DNA of 49,233 nucleotides from BOG-1112 sp964635325 (GTDB taxonomy: Bacteria; Bdellovibrionota_B; Oligoflexia; Oligoflexales; Bog-1112): assembly GCA_964635325.1 (NCBI GenBank), contig CAZWOL010000017.1, forward strand, positions 1-49,233, written 5' to 3'. The position numbers and the translations under genes were made by a program. A model generated the notes under the pieces. The model did no database searches. It was not told where the DNA came from and saw only the letters and a program-made list of their open reading frames with translations. Shown here piece after piece: positions 8,046 through 16,937 of the stretch (positions are counted from its first letter, which is position 1; every line of letters begins with the position of its first letter).

Positions 8046-9959
8046 TTACAGCTCGACTTGAGTTCCAATTTCAAAGACCTGATCAGGTGGCAGTCTAAAG
8101 AACCTAGATGCGAGTTGGGCGTTGCGCGTAAGGACTTCAAAAATAATTCGCTCCCACTTGGACAGATCTGATTTATCACTGACAACTAAAGTTTCACGAC
8201 CAACAAAGTAGGTAATCTCCGAAGGATTGACTTTAAGACCACCCTGATTGCAACGTTCAAAGACTTCGGGTATGTGGACGGATTCTGTAAAACCATAGCG
8301 AACGCGTAGTAGATAAATGCCCTTACCGCAATCTGTGATGTTGAATTTCTCACTCCACGGAACTCTTGGGACGTCTTCAACAATGACTGTCATGAGAATG
8401 GTGGTTTCATGCACGATCTTGTTATGCTTGATATTGCGCAGCATGGATAGAGGTGCTGTATCCGAAAGACTGCTGAGAAAGACTGCGACCCCTTTGACTC
8501 TTTGCGTTTTTTCATCATCAATGTTGCGTAAAAACTGATCGATCGAGATAAGTTTGCTACGCAAGTTGAAAAAGAGAACCTGACGACCTCGTTTCCACGT
8601 CATCATGATGATCAGTGTGCCTGCAGCAATTGCAAGTGCAAACCATCCACCGAGTGGGATTTTCGGCAAGTTTGCTGCAAAAAAAGCCCCATCGACGAGC
8701 AGAAAAAATACGGTCAAGACAAAGATCCAACGCTTACGCCAGCCCCAGAGTCGACGCGCAACAAGCGAAGCGAGTATGGTTGTAACAACCATCGTACAGG
8801 TAATGGCTACACCGTAGGCTGGAGCTAGGTTGGTCGAATCTTTGAAGAAAAGAACAAGTGAGACCGTAAATGCTAGGAGCAACCAGTTGATGCTAGGGAC
8901 ATAGATTTGCCCTTTTTCTTCAGCATTTGTATGAATAATATTCAAACGTGGTAAATAGCCAAGTTGCACAGCTTGGTGAGTCAGTGAAAAGGTACCTGAG
9001 ATGACAGCTTGTGATGCAATGATTGTCGACATTGTTGCAAGAGCGATGATCGGATAGAGCAGTGATTCGGGGACCAAGCGAAAGAAAGGATTTTCAGCAG
9101 CCGTCGGATCACTTAGGAGTAGAGCTCCCTGACCAAAGTAGTTGAGTACGAGAGCTGGGAAAACTACCCAAAACCATCCCATACGAATCGGTGTTTTGCC
9201 AAAGTGCCCCATATCCGCATAGAGAGCTTCGCCACCAGTTACAACGAGGAACACTGTTCCGAGCATTACAAATCCATGCCAACCGTTTTCAGCAAAGAAT
9301 GAGAAAGCATAGTATGGGTTGAGGCTATGGAGTACGCGCAAGTCTTTAGCAAGATTGTAAATACCCAACACAGCGAGCACACCAAACCAAAGCAAAATGA
9401 TCGGACCAAATGTGCGTCCTACTCTGGATGTTCCGTACTTTTGCAAAAAGAAAACAAAAAATAGGAGCAATACAGTGAGTGGAAGAACCAGCATCTCAAA
9501 TGCAGGTGCAGCGATTGTCAAACCTTCGACTGCGCTAAGCACCGAGATGGCTGGTGTAATAATTCCATCGCCAAAGAGAAGTGCAGCTCCAAAAAGTCCT
9601 ATAACAAGAAGAAAGCGATTGGCTTTAGACAAAGCATTGGGTTTTGGAAAGGCAAGGGCTACCAGGGCCAGTACGCCTCCTTCCCCGTTGTTGTCAGCAT
9701 TGAGAACAAACATGAGGTATTTTAGGGAAATAACAACAACGAGGGCCCAAAAAATAAGCGACATGATGCCAAGTACGTTGTGTTCTGTGACTGCAAGGCC
9801 ATGCACTCCATTGAAACACTGACGTATGGAGTAAAGGGGGCTGGTGCCTATGTCTCCGTAAACAATACCGAGAGCGCCGATCGTAAGATGCAAAAGAGAA
9901 CGAGTTTTGGATTCATTGGTCTGGTTCACAAAAATTCCATCCTGAATGATGAGTGCCAT
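8046..9959 (-). CDS. kup: Kup-family potassium uptake permease
   Basis: Low-affinity, proton-coupled K+ importer of the inner membrane. LTIGALGIVYGDIGTSPLYSIRQ near the N-terminus is the family signature, followed by about 12 membrane spans to residue 440 and a cytoplasmic tail of about 190 residues, matching the usual size (620-640). GDGIITPAISVLSAVEGL is a second conserved segment. The ATG at 9959 has a poor ribosome binding site; a GTG at 9929 (after IFV) has AGGA/GGA upstream and is a plausible alternative that would remove 10 residues. Divergent from the S1-domain gene; its 3' end faces the rescue-factor gene. Confidence 0.93.
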   Translation of the reverse strand: MALIIQDGIFVNQTNESKTRSLLHLTIGALGIVYGDIGTSPLYSIRQCFNGVHGLAVTEHNVLGIMSLIFWALVVVISLKYLMFVLNADNNGEGGVLALVALAFPKPNALSKANRFLLVIGLFGAALLFGDGIITPAISVLSAVEGLTIAAPAFEMLVLPLTVLLLFFVFFLQKYGTSRVGRTFGPIILLWFGVLAVLGIYNLAKDLRVLHSLNPYYAFSFFAENGWHGFVMLGTVFLVVTGGEALYADMGHFGKTPIRMGWFWVVFPALVLNYFGQGALLLSDPTAAENPFFRLVPESLLYPIIALATMSTIIASQAVISGTFSLTHQAVQLGYLPRLNIIHTNAEEKGQIYVPSINWLLLAFTVSLVLFFKDSTNLAPAYGVAITCTMVVTTILASLVARRLWGWRKRWIFVLTVFFLLVDGAFFAANLPKIPLGGWFALAIAAGTLIIMMTWKRGRQVLFFNLRSKLISIDQFLRNIDDEKTQRVKGVAVFLSSLSDTAPLSMLRNIKHNKIVHETTILMTVIVEDVPRVPWSEKFNITDCGKGIYLLRVRYGFTESVHIPEVFERCNQGGLKVNPSEITYFVGRETLVVSDKSDLSKWERIIFEVLTRNAQLASRFFRLPPDQVFEIGTQVEL

Positions 9960-10053
9960 TATTTTTCGCTGATTCTAAACCATGCGGGCAAAAGCGGAAC
10001 CGTCTTTTTTTGATCAATGCACAGCTTTTAGGCGCGGTCCTTGGCATGTGGCA

Positions 10054-10083
10054 TTGACTTCTGTCTGGCGAAAGCGGTAATTT
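10054..10083 (+). promoter_or_regulatory. Candidate sigma70 promoter of the S1-domain gene
   Basis: TTGACT, an 18-nt spacer and TAATTT lie 30 nt upstream of the GTG start at 10114, inside the divergent kup/S1 intergenic region. Both hexamers are close to consensus; the spacer is one nt long. Confidence 0.4.
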
Positions 10084-10113
10084 CATCCTCCATCTTGATG
10101 CTTGAGGTTTGGC

Positions 10114-11646
10114 GTGAAAAAAATTGAAGTTCAGTGGGAAGACGATGATTCTTCCTTTGACGGTAGTAAAGATAGTGAAGATGAGAGCAGCGAATTTAGC
10201 GAGCTTCTCCAAACAACCCAGGGCCACAAAGCCGAGGGTATGAAGTATCCAACAGGGACTAAGGTCCGTGCGATGATCGTCCATATTTCAGACGGCAACG
10301 ATGTGATGTTGGAACTTGGAGTTAAAGACTCTGCAGTGATGTCCAAGCAGGAGCTTTTGAGCGCGGACGGTGAATTCCATTACAAAGTTGGGGATTCGGT
10401 CGACGCGTTTGTTATCGCAAAACGTGATGGCGAGGTCTTGCTGAGCAATTCTCTTTCACACAAGCAGATGAACGAGAGTGCTATTGAGGAAGCTTATAGC
10501 TCCAAGATTCCGGTCAAAGGCAAAGTCACCGGCAGTAACAAAGGTGGTTTTGAAGTTTCCGTACTCGGACGCAAGGCATTCTGCCCAATCTCCCAAATCG
10601 ATCTTGCACGCGTTACAGATGTAGCGCCTTATATTGGTAAAGAATTTGATTTTCTTATACAGCGCATGGGCGGACGTGACCTTGTGGTCTCCCGTGCAGC
10701 TCTACTCAAGCAAAACGCTCGTGACAAGCTAGCCCAGCTTGAAGAAGGCCAAGAAGTTGACGGAACCGTAAAAGAACTCCGTAGCTTTGGTGCTATGGTC
10801 GATATTGGTGGCGTCGTTGGGATGCTGCATATTTCCGAGCTGACCTATGGCCATGTCAATGATGTTGCCGAAGTGCTCAAAGTCGGTGATACGCTTCGCG
10901 TTAAAATTCTGAAAATTGAAAACCAAGCAAATCAGGCTTTCCCTCGCATCAGTCTTAGCCGCAAACAGGCGCAGACGGATCCATGGTCGGATCTATCCGA
11001 TCGGGTTGAAGTAGGTGAGTCTTACAAGGGACGTGTGGTTCGTTTGACGAACTTTGGTGCCTTTGTCGAGCTTTTCCCAGGTGTCGACGGCTTGGTACAT
11101 TTGTCAGAGATGAGTTGGCTCAAACGCGTCCACAATCCTTCTGAGTTGCTAACACTTGGTGATGTTGTTGATGTGCGTGTTCTCGAGATCGATACAGAGA
11201 AACGACGTCTGTCGCTTTCTATTAAGTCTCTAGAAGCAGACCCATGGCGGGCTGTGATGGATGATTTCAAAGAAGGCAGCGAACACGAGGTTCAGGTTCA
11301 ATCTCTCAAAGGCTTTGGTGCTCTTGTAGAACTTAAAGATGGGATTCTTGGACTTGTGCCGCGTACAAGTTTGCTTAAGGCTTTTGGAGAATCTTATCGA
11401 CGTAAGGCTAGCCCTCCTCAGATCTTGAAGGTCAAGATTGTGCGTGTGGATGCAGCCAATCGGAAAATTCTTCTTTCGCCAGCTCAGCTTGACCAAGATG
11501 ATGAGGCTCAGAAAGACTATGAAGAATTTTTGAAGCTTTCTGGTCACAAATCCAATGAAAGTAGTCCCAAAGCCCCTCAAGAGAGCAAGGGAATGGGAAG
11601 TTTTGGCCAGCTGCTTGCAGCTTCGATGAAGAAGCAATCACGTTAG
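10114..11646 (+). CDS. S1 RNA-binding protein with five S1 domains (RpsA-like)
   Basis: About 510 residues. After an acidic N-terminus (WEDDDSSFDGSKDSEDESSEF), five OB-fold S1 repeats follow at roughly 50-115, 130-190, 205-280, 295-370 and 380-455. Repeats 3 and 4 are the most canonical (VDGTVKELRSFGAMVDIGG...GMLHISEL and YKGRVVRLTNFGAFVELFPGVDGLVHLSEM). Ribosomal protein S1 has four to six such repeats and helps load mRNA on the 30S subunit. This may be the organism's S1 or an S1-like paralogue, which the window cannot settle. The acidic leader and degenerate first two repeats favour a paralogue. The GTG at 10114 is preferred: GAGG lies about 6 nt upstream, overlapping the alternative TTG at 10102. 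The SRP RNA gene follows. Confidence 0.85.
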   Translation: MKKIEVQWEDDDSSFDGSKDSEDESSEFSELLQTTQGHKAEGMKYPTGTKVRAMIVHISDGNDVMLELGVKDSAVMSKQELLSADGEFHYKVGDSVDAFVIAKRDGEVLLSNSLSHKQMNESAIEEAYSSKIPVKGKVTGSNKGGFEVSVLGRKAFCPISQIDLARVTDVAPYIGKEFDFLIQRMGGRDLVVSRAALLKQNARDKLAQLEEGQEVDGTVKELRSFGAMVDIGGVVGMLHISELTYGHVNDVAEVLKVGDTLRVKILKIENQANQAFPRISLSRKQAQTDPWSDLSDRVEVGESYKGRVVRLTNFGAFVELFPGVDGLVHLSEMSWLKRVHNPSELLTLGDVVDVRVLEIDTEKRRLSLSIKSLEADPWRAVMDDFKEGSEHEVQVQSLKGFGALVELKDGILGLVPRTSLLKAFGESYRRKASPPQILKVKIVRVDAANRKILLSPAQLDQDDEAQKDYEEFLKLSGHKSNESSPKAPQESKGMGSFGQLLAASMKKQSR

Positions 11647-11671
11647 GCGATAGTGCAGCCCGGTTTCTTCC

Positions 11672-11700
11672 TTGACACCAGGGCTGTGGCTCATTAAAGA
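11672..11700 (+). promoter_or_regulatory. Promoter of the SRP RNA gene
   Basis: Perfect -35 TTGACA, a 17-nt spacer and -10 TAAAGA, placing initiation near 11707, about 10 nt before the closing stem of the SRP RNA. A 6-bp inverted repeat (CAGCCC/GGGCTG) brackets the -35 box. Confidence 0.7.
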
Positions 11701-11717
11701 TGTTCAGACTTTGCTTT

Positions 11718-11837
11718 AGCGCAGAGTGATAGCTAGGTTCCAGATGGTGGCTATCCATCAACTCCGCCAGGGTCGGAAGACAGCAACGGTAGTGGAAACA
11801 GCCAGGTGTTTGGGTCATCTAGCTATCACCTTGCGCT
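11718..11837 (+). ncRNA. ffs: SRP RNA (4.5S type)
   Basis: RNA component of the signal recognition particle, which with Ffh targets nascent membrane proteins. The apical domain is diagnostic: CCAGG, GUC-GGAA-GAC, then AGCAACGG reproduces the conserved symmetric loop (CAGG/AGCA) and GGAA tetraloop bound by Ffh and FtsY. The ends pair: AGCGCA and GTGATAGCTA at 11718-11735 match TAGCTATCAC and TGCGCT at 11820-11837, with two mismatches. At about 120 nt it is the small type without an Alu domain. A consensus promoter precedes it and a T-run follows. Location just upstream of dnaX recalls the scr-dnaX order of Gram-positives. Confidence 0.92.
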
Positions 11838-11846
11838 AATTTTTTT
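11820..11846 (+). terminator. Intrinsic terminator of the SRP RNA gene
   Basis: The 3' arm of the SRP RNA closing stem is followed by AA and seven T (11840-11846), so the RNA's own terminal helix can serve as the terminator hairpin. Confidence 0.6.
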
Positions 11847-11847
11847 G

Positions 11848-11970
11848 AGAGTGTCTGGAAAAACCAATCAATCTCGCGTTGTTGCTCTGTGCTCCGGTAC
11901 TCATTTAGTCGAACCTAAACTGCGTTCCAGTGCTCGTTGCATCTAACTATTTGGTTTTTCCAGACACTCT
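11848..11970. repeat. 123-bp near-palindromic intergenic element (MITE-like)
   Basis: A perfect 20-bp inverted repeat (AGAGTGTCTGGAAAAACCAA at 11848-11867, its complement at 11951-11970) flanks 83 bp. The interior is itself partly palindromic (GTGCTCCGGTACTCATTTAG against the complement of CTAAACTGCGTTCCAGTGCTC). No ORF. It begins 1 nt after the SRP terminator T-run and ends 17 nt before the dnaX start, so it forms most of the dnaX leader. It could be a non-autonomous mobile element or a cis-acting RNA structure; no target duplication was found. Confidence 0.6.
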
Positions 11971-11987
11971 TGTTAAGGGTGTGAACC

Positions 11988-13658
11988 TTGGCTTACCAAC
12001 CTCTCGCTCGTAAATATCGTCCCGAAACATTTTCAGATCTTATTGGACAAGAAGCGGTCTCTCAGGCCCTTGTCAATGCGATACGTCTAGGCCGTGAGCC
12101 GTGCGGTATCATTTTGTCAGGCGTCCGAGGTATAGGCAAGACTAGCTCTGCTCGTGTCTTTGCAAAGGCACTAAACTGCGATAGTGGTCCAACGCCTGAA
12201 CCGTGCAACCAATGCTACAGTTGCAAAGCTATCTCGGGTAATTTCCACGAAGACGTCCTTGAGATCGACGGTGCCTCCAATAACGGTGTCGCAGAGATTC
12301 GTGCCTTACAAGAGACCCTGGGTTACACACCGCAGCGGTCGCGTTATAAAGTCTACATTATCGACGAAGTGCACATGCTATCCAACAGTGCCTTCAATGC
12401 ATTGTTGAAGACTCTCGAAGAGCCACCTGACAATGTTATTTTTGTATTTGCAACCACCGAGCTGCATAAGGTTCCAAAAACCGTCATCAGTCGCTGTCAG
12501 ACATTTTATCTGAAGCGAGTGAGTGCACACGCTATTCACCAACGTTTACGTGAGATTCTCACTAAAGAAGCTATCGAATTTGAGGATGAAGCTCTAGCAA
12601 TAGTGTCCCAAGAGGCTAATGGATCCGTTCGTGATTCACTCACGCTTCTGGACCAAGTCATTGCATTGGGTGCTGGCAAAGTTACGCGTGAAAGCTTAAC
12701 ACCACTACTTACATCATTATCCAATTCGTTCTTTATTCGCTTACTAGATGCTCTTATAGGCAAGCGTGCCGAAGCCTGCTTGACCTTGATTGCCGAGCTC
12801 GACCAAGAAGGTGTCGAATTTGAAAGTGTTGTCAGTGAGCTTGCGGGTTATCTTAGACATACGATGATCCTCAAAACAATGGGCACGCAGATCAATGATG
12901 ATACCCTTGCTAAGCTTAGTGAAGAAGACAAGCTAGCCTTGCTGGAGATTGGAAAAAAAGCACCTCATCTCACCTTGCAGGAACTGTTTCATAGTTTGAT
13001 GCGTTGTAATAAAGAACTCGATGATTCATGGTTGGATCGCTTCGTCTTCGAAAATTACTGTCTCGAATGGTGTCTAAAGACTCAGACAGCTCAGGTCACG
13101 CAGACTGTGACAAATCCTCAGGTTGAAGTGACAGCAAGTTCTGCAAACTTTGCATCGTCACCGGCGCGTGCTCCCAAAGAAAGCCCTAAAGCAGCAACTC
13201 CCCCACCAGCTCCTGTTGCAAAAGCAACGGTCATAGATCGTAGTATGCCTGCAACCTGGGAGGAGTTTATCAGTCGCACCAAACAACTCAGTCCCTTTCA
13301 AGGGCGCAAGTTGGAGGACCTTTCTCCACTTGAATATTCAGCACAAAAAATTCTGGTTGCTGTCGACCCAAAGAGTTTTGTTGGTGAAGAAATCCTTAAG
13401 CCTGATGCCCAAAAACGTTTTTACCAACTCTTTGTCGATATGTTTGATTTCAAAGGTCAGTTTGAAGTCTGTGACAAGGCTCGAATCGAGGGTGCTACAA
13501 TCCAGGCCCCTGTTCCTGAGTCGATGATCGAACGCAAGGCTCGTCAGGATGCAGAGCTACGCAAGCAGTTGGAAGTCGAAGCGCAACAAGCACCTGTGAC
13601 CCAGGCTATCTTGAATGAGTTTGGTGGACGTATAGAACGTACAGACATTCAACTTTAG
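11988..13658 (+). CDS. dnaX: DNA polymerase III subunit gamma/tau
   Basis: The ATPase core of the clamp loader, which opens and places the beta clamp. YQPLARKYRPETFSDLIGQE is the near-invariant N-terminus; Walker A is GVRGIGKT (45-52); a four-Cys zinc module (C-x8-C-x2-C-x2-C type) follows at about 63-78; VYIIDEVHMLS is Walker B and LLKTLEEPP with SRCQ the sensor/SRC motif. Domain III extends to about 365, then a Pro/Ala linker (about 390-415) and a C-terminal tau-like region, total 556 residues. The TTG start is chosen because AAGGGTG lies about 7 nt upstream and the family N-terminus begins here; the nearby GTG at 11981 is out of frame. An A7 run at 12953 is discussed under rejected items. 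Confidence 0.95.
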   Translation: MAYQPLARKYRPETFSDLIGQEAVSQALVNAIRLGREPCGIILSGVRGIGKTSSARVFAKALNCDSGPTPEPCNQCYSCKAISGNFHEDVLEIDGASNNGVAEIRALQETLGYTPQRSRYKVYIIDEVHMLSNSAFNALLKTLEEPPDNVIFVFATTELHKVPKTVISRCQTFYLKRVSAHAIHQRLREILTKEAIEFEDEALAIVSQEANGSVRDSLTLLDQVIALGAGKVTRESLTPLLTSLSNSFFIRLLDALIGKRAEACLTLIAELDQEGVEFESVVSELAGYLRHTMILKTMGTQINDDTLAKLSEEDKLALLEIGKKAPHLTLQELFHSLMRCNKELDDSWLDRFVFENYCLEWCLKTQTAQVTQTVTNPQVEVTASSANFASSPARAPKESPKAATPPPAPVAKATVIDRSMPATWEEFISRTKQLSPFQGRKLEDLSPLEYSAQKILVAVDPKSFVGEEILKPDAQKRFYQLFVDMFDFKGQFEVCDKARIEGATIQAPVPESMIERKARQDAELRKQLEVEAQQAPVTQAILNEFGGRIERTDIQL

Positions 13659-13671
13659 GATCGGGCTTAGC

Positions 13672-14112
13672 ATGGCATTACATCTCTACTGTCCAACCCC
13701 TCGTGCAATTCTGCTGTTAGGCTTTGTGAATGAGCAAGATATTTTGGTCTTTCCTTCGCAAAGCACTGTTGTTCCTGGTTTGCATTTTGAAAACAAACCC
13801 CTTGTTCCAATCAATGACCAGATCGTGCAATGTGTCGAACAATACTGTCAACGCAAGGACCTCGCTCCTCGTCTTTACATAGATCAGGAGTTTGCAGAAA
13901 CTATAGTCCTTGAATCTGGTGAAGCGACACTCTATCTTGCGATGATGCGAGATTATAACGAGACCTTACCTCGCTATCTTCATACCTTACCATTTCTGCT
14001 TCGAGGAATGCCTAAAGAACGCAAACGCCTCAGCTATCTCAAGGCTTTTCAGGTATTGAGTGGTGCTCGTGAGCAAAGCATCCGTGCGGTGGAAAGTTCT
14101 ATTCCGCATTAA
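13672..14112 (+). CDS. Conserved-looking protein of unknown function downstream of dnaX
   Basis: A 146-residue cytoplasmic protein starting 13 bp after dnaX and so probably cotranscribed. It has no signal peptide or membrane span. Features: MALHLYCPTPRAILLLGFVNEQDILVF start, two Cys (QCVEQYCQRKD), and a basic C-terminal helix region (GMPKERKRLSYLKAFQVLSGA). In many bacteria dnaX is followed by ybaB-recR; this protein is neither. Beginning with a beta-rich half and ending with PKERKR...A, it could be a diverged NUDIX-like or housekeeping adaptor, but I do not recognise it. It overlaps the convergent gene by 4 bp. Confidence 0.7.
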   Translation: MALHLYCPTPRAILLLGFVNEQDILVFPSQSTVVPGLHFENKPLVPINDQIVQCVEQYCQRKDLAPRLYIDQEFAETIVLESGEATLYLAMMRDYNETLPRYLHTLPFLLRGMPKERKRLSYLKAFQVLSGAREQSIRAVESSIPH

Positions 14113-14723
14113 ATATACCAACGAACTCCAAGTGCTAGGCCTTGGTAGTTAAAAAAGCTTGGAGAACCAGTCAGTTTGTCAGCACGTAGAACATTCCTAT
14201 TCAGAATGATTTCTGCAAACAGTGACTCTTCCTGGAATTTGATATGGTCCCCATCATGAATCTCAGTAGTAAAGAGGTACTCTGCGCCGAAGCTCAGTTG
14301 TAAGCCCCAACTCTGACTTCGATTAGCGAGCGCAGGATCAGGAAAAATGATATTGGGACCGAAGTGTACAAAACTCCCTACATTTTCATTCAAAAAACTA
14401 CGAAGAGCTAGTCCAGTACCAAGTTCAAAATTATATGATGGGTGGTAGCGTTCAGTGGATTTTTCAATATAGATATTTTGCATGGTGATAGATCTAAAAT
14501 TGATGAAAAATCCCAAATAGAGTTTCTCATTCCACATTGCAGTTATCATTGGGCTTACAAACTCTAGTGAGGATATTTCGGCTTGTGGAGTTATTCCTAA
14601 TGCTGCAGAGAGTGTGACTTTATCCTTTCTTGCGTCCATAGACTGAGTTGGTTTTTGCGGTTCCGCTGCGAGTAAAGTAAATGATATAGATAATAATAAG
14701 AAAATAAGAATGATTTTTTTCAA
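14109..14723 (-). CDS. Putative outer-membrane beta-barrel protein
   Basis: A 204-residue protein with a signal peptide (MKKIILIFLLLSISFTLLAA, cleavage near residue 20). The mature part has alternating strands with Gly turns (LYLGFFINFRSITM, NFELGTGLALRSFL, SWGLQLSFGAEYLF) and ends in QGLALGVRWYI, the kind of aromatic/hydrophobic terminal strand recognised by the BAM complex. About eight strands are plausible. No specific family is recognised. The upstream region is AT-rich; the gene converges with the dnaX-linked ORF, sharing 4 bp. Confidence 0.65.
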   Translation of the reverse strand: MKKIILIFLLLSISFTLLAAEPQKPTQSMDARKDKVTLSAALGITPQAEISSLEFVSPMITAMWNEKLYLGFFINFRSITMQNIYIEKSTERYHPSYNFELGTGLALRSFLNENVGSFVHFGPNIIFPDPALANRSQSWGLQLSFGAEYLFTTEIHDGDHIKFQEESLFAEIILNRNVLRADKLTGSPSFFNYQGLALGVRWYI

Positions 14724-14797
14724 TTTTTTGCCCCGCTTTTGAAGTGTAAAAATCTATACTAATTCTGTCTATAATTGTAGCTCAGAGTGTTGATTGT

Positions 14798-16042
14798 TTA
14801 GTCAATCAGCTCTTCTGAGCTCTTTGCGTCTTTTGGGAAAAAAACATCGTGCAGTGTGTTGATGAAGTCGGTGGATTGTTCATCCGTGACACTCATAACG
14901 ATTGCGTTGTCTTTGACTTCAAAAACCTTTGGCATTTGAACAAAGAGACCTAGTACTTTCTGCACGATATGGGGAGCATGACGAAAACCTAGACCTACCA
15001 AGGTGACTATACAGAGACTAGCCTCGGCAGATTGTCTGCTCAAAGCGCCCTGCTGAGAAGTCACCAAACTTTCGACGAAATCTAAAAATGGACTTACGAG
15101 ACTGGAATCGATCACGGTTTCGATTGCAAGACTATGTCCAGCTTGAAAGGATCGATAGATCGTAGGAGAATGTTCATTCTTCCACAGCCATTCTAGGCCT
15201 TCATGCATGATGCGTGAGCCAATGTCTTCTGGTTGGACCAGAAAGCGAATTAAAGATTGGTCAGACTTGCTTGTGACGGCAATAACTTGTGGGCTTTCCA
15301 TTGTATGTCCTTCGATAAAGGTGCCACGGAGACTAAAGTTTTGGCTCGAACGAATTTCAAAGGGCATTTGAAACTTTTGTGCTACGAGAGCTGCGCGATG
15401 ATGGACGACCCCAGCACCGGCAGAAGCAAGTTCGCTCATCATCTCCCAAGATAGCGTATGCAGCACGCGAGCATTTGATACCTGTCTAGGATCTGCGGTC
15501 ATGATGCCAGGTACGTCCGTATAGATCTCGCAACCCTTTGCCTCAAGAGCGATAGCAAGGGCCACTGCTGTCAAATCCGAACCTCCGCGTCCTAGTGTTG
15601 TGACATCTTTGGTCAGAGGACTTACGCCTTGGAAACCTGCGATGATGACGACATCGTGGGTTTTCAGTTCTTCACGGATGCGATGGCCCAGTATCTTGGA
15701 GATTCGAGCGTTGCCATGTACGGAGTCGGTCAGTATGCCACTTTGGGAGCCGGTAAGAGAAATTGCTGCAATACCCTGACGATGCAAAGCAATGCTGAGT
15801 AGGGATGCGCTGATCCTCTCTCCTGCGGATAGGAGCATGTCGAGTTCGCGCCTAGGAGGCCATGGGTGTAGCGCTCTTCCCATCTGGATGAGTTCATCGG
15901 TGTAGGTGCCCATCGCGCTGACCACAACGATAAGCTTCAGGGGGCTTTGCTCTCGGGTGTTTTTGATATGCACAGCAACGTTGCCAATGCGTTCCAGAGT
16001 ACCTACCGAAGTTCCGCCATATTTTTGTACTAGAAGTTGCAC
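14798..16042 (-). CDS. lysC: Aspartate kinase
   Basis: Phosphorylates L-aspartate, the first step to lysine, methionine, threonine and diaminopimelate. VQKYGGTSVGTLERI is the N-terminal signature; VVSAMG, TLGRGGSDLTAVALA and CEIYTDVPGIMTADPR are the nucleotide/aspartate-binding segments; ELASAGAGVVHHRAA closes the catalytic domain. Residues about 255-414 hold two ACT-type domains (QSLIRFLVQPEDIG... and LCIVTLVGLGF), so allosteric control by end products is expected. It has 414 residues, normal for the monofunctional class. The GTG start is set by GAGGG 6 nt upstream and by the family N-terminus. Divergent from the MBL-fold gene. Confidence 0.95.
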   Translation of the reverse strand: MQLLVQKYGGTSVGTLERIGNVAVHIKNTREQSPLKLIVVVSAMGTYTDELIQMGRALHPWPPRRELDMLLSAGERISASLLSIALHRQGIAAISLTGSQSGILTDSVHGNARISKILGHRIREELKTHDVVIIAGFQGVSPLTKDVTTLGRGGSDLTAVALAIALEAKGCEIYTDVPGIMTADPRQVSNARVLHTLSWEMMSELASAGAGVVHHRAALVAQKFQMPFEIRSSQNFSLRGTFIEGHTMESPQVIAVTSKSDQSLIRFLVQPEDIGSRIMHEGLEWLWKNEHSPTIYRSFQAGHSLAIETVIDSSLVSPFLDFVESLVTSQQGALSRQSAEASLCIVTLVGLGFRHAPHIVQKVLGLFVQMPKVFEVKDNAIVMSVTDEQSTDFINTLHDVFFPKDAKSSEELID

Positions 16043-16145
16043 AATTTGCCCTCAGGAGACATGTTTAGAGTACGGAACGATCTACATATCATAGAATCCA
16101 CACTCTTTGATTAGCATCAAAATACGAAAGCAGCGAGGGCGATGT

Positions 16146-16937
16146 ATGGAAAACGTAGAAATCAAAGTTACAATTTTAGGCTCGGGCACCTCGACGGGCG
16201 TCCCCATCATAGCGTGTCCCTGTGCGGTGTGTCAGAGCACGAGTCCCTTTAATAATCGCACGCGGGCTTCCATACTCATTCATGACCTCAAAAGTGATGT
16301 GAACTTGGTGGTTGATACATCTCCTGACTTTCGTGCTCAAATGTTACGACATAAAATCCAACACCTCGAGTATGCGCTCTACACGCACGCACATGCAGAT
16401 CACTGTCATGGCTTAGATGACTTGCGTGCATTTTATTTCTTCCACAAAAAGCCAGTCGAATGTTGGATACACCAACGACATGCTCAGGATCTTCGTGAGC
16501 GCTTTGCATACGTGTTTAAAGAGACCGGTTATGTAGGGACTAAGCCGCAGATCATACTTCGAGATTTGCCTGAGAATATTTTGAAGGTCGGCAATATGGA
16601 GATTGAATCCGTAGATCTGCCTCACGGAAATACTCTTACGTCGGGATTTCGTATCGGATCTTTTGCCTATGCTACCGATTTTAAGTTTTTTCCAGAGGAG
16701 GTTCTTGAGCGATGGAGAGGCAAAGTAAAAGTTCTCATTGCAAGTGGTGTTGGGTTTAGTCACCATCCAACGCATAGCAGTGTCCCAGAAACGTTGGAGC
16801 TTTTTAAGAAATTAGATGTGTCTCGGGGGATATTGACGCACCTTGCGCATAGTGTTGACTATGAGCGAGATAAAGCGAAGCTGCCAGAGAATGTTGAGTA
16901 TGCTTATGATGGTATGGAATTCACTCTCATAACATAG
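16146..16937 (+). CDS. MBL-fold metallohydrolase, PhnP-like
   Basis: A 263-residue metallo-beta-lactamase-fold hydrolase. The dinuclear-metal motif is THAHADHCHGLDDLR (family THxHxDHxxGLDDLR), preceded by VDTSPDFRAQML and by LGSGTSTGVPIIACPCAVCQS, whose GTSTGVP and Cys-x-Cys-x2-Cys pattern match PhnP-like phosphodiesterases. Further metal ligands: LPHGNT and LTHLAHS. Role: probably a cyclic or nucleotide phosphodiesterase; no phn operon is nearby, so the pathway is unknown. The ATG at 16146 is preferred (GAGG upstream) over the longer frame from TTG 16107. Its last 70 bp are repeated at 19021, so its 3' end lies in the direct repeat. It is intact. Confidence 0.88.
   Translation: MENVEIKVTILGSGTSTGVPIIACPCAVCQSTSPFNNRTRASILIHDLKSDVNLVVDTSPDFRAQMLRHKIQHLEYALYTHAHADHCHGLDDLRAFYFFHKKPVECWIHQRHAQDLRERFAYVFKETGYVGTKPQIILRDLPENILKVGNMEIESVDLPHGNTLTSGFRIGSFAYATDFKFFPEEVLERWRGKVKVLIASGVGFSHHPTHSSVPETLELFKKLDVSRGILTHLAHSVDYERDKAKLPENVEYAYDGMEFTLIT

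Noticed and set aside
12953..12959. A7 run in dnaX as a programmed frameshift site that makes the short gamma subunit
   Set aside because: A -1 slip would stop after 11 further codons, at about residue 334, inside clamp-loader domain III, which gamma needs. No clear downstream hairpin or upstream Shine-Dalgarno stimulator was seen.
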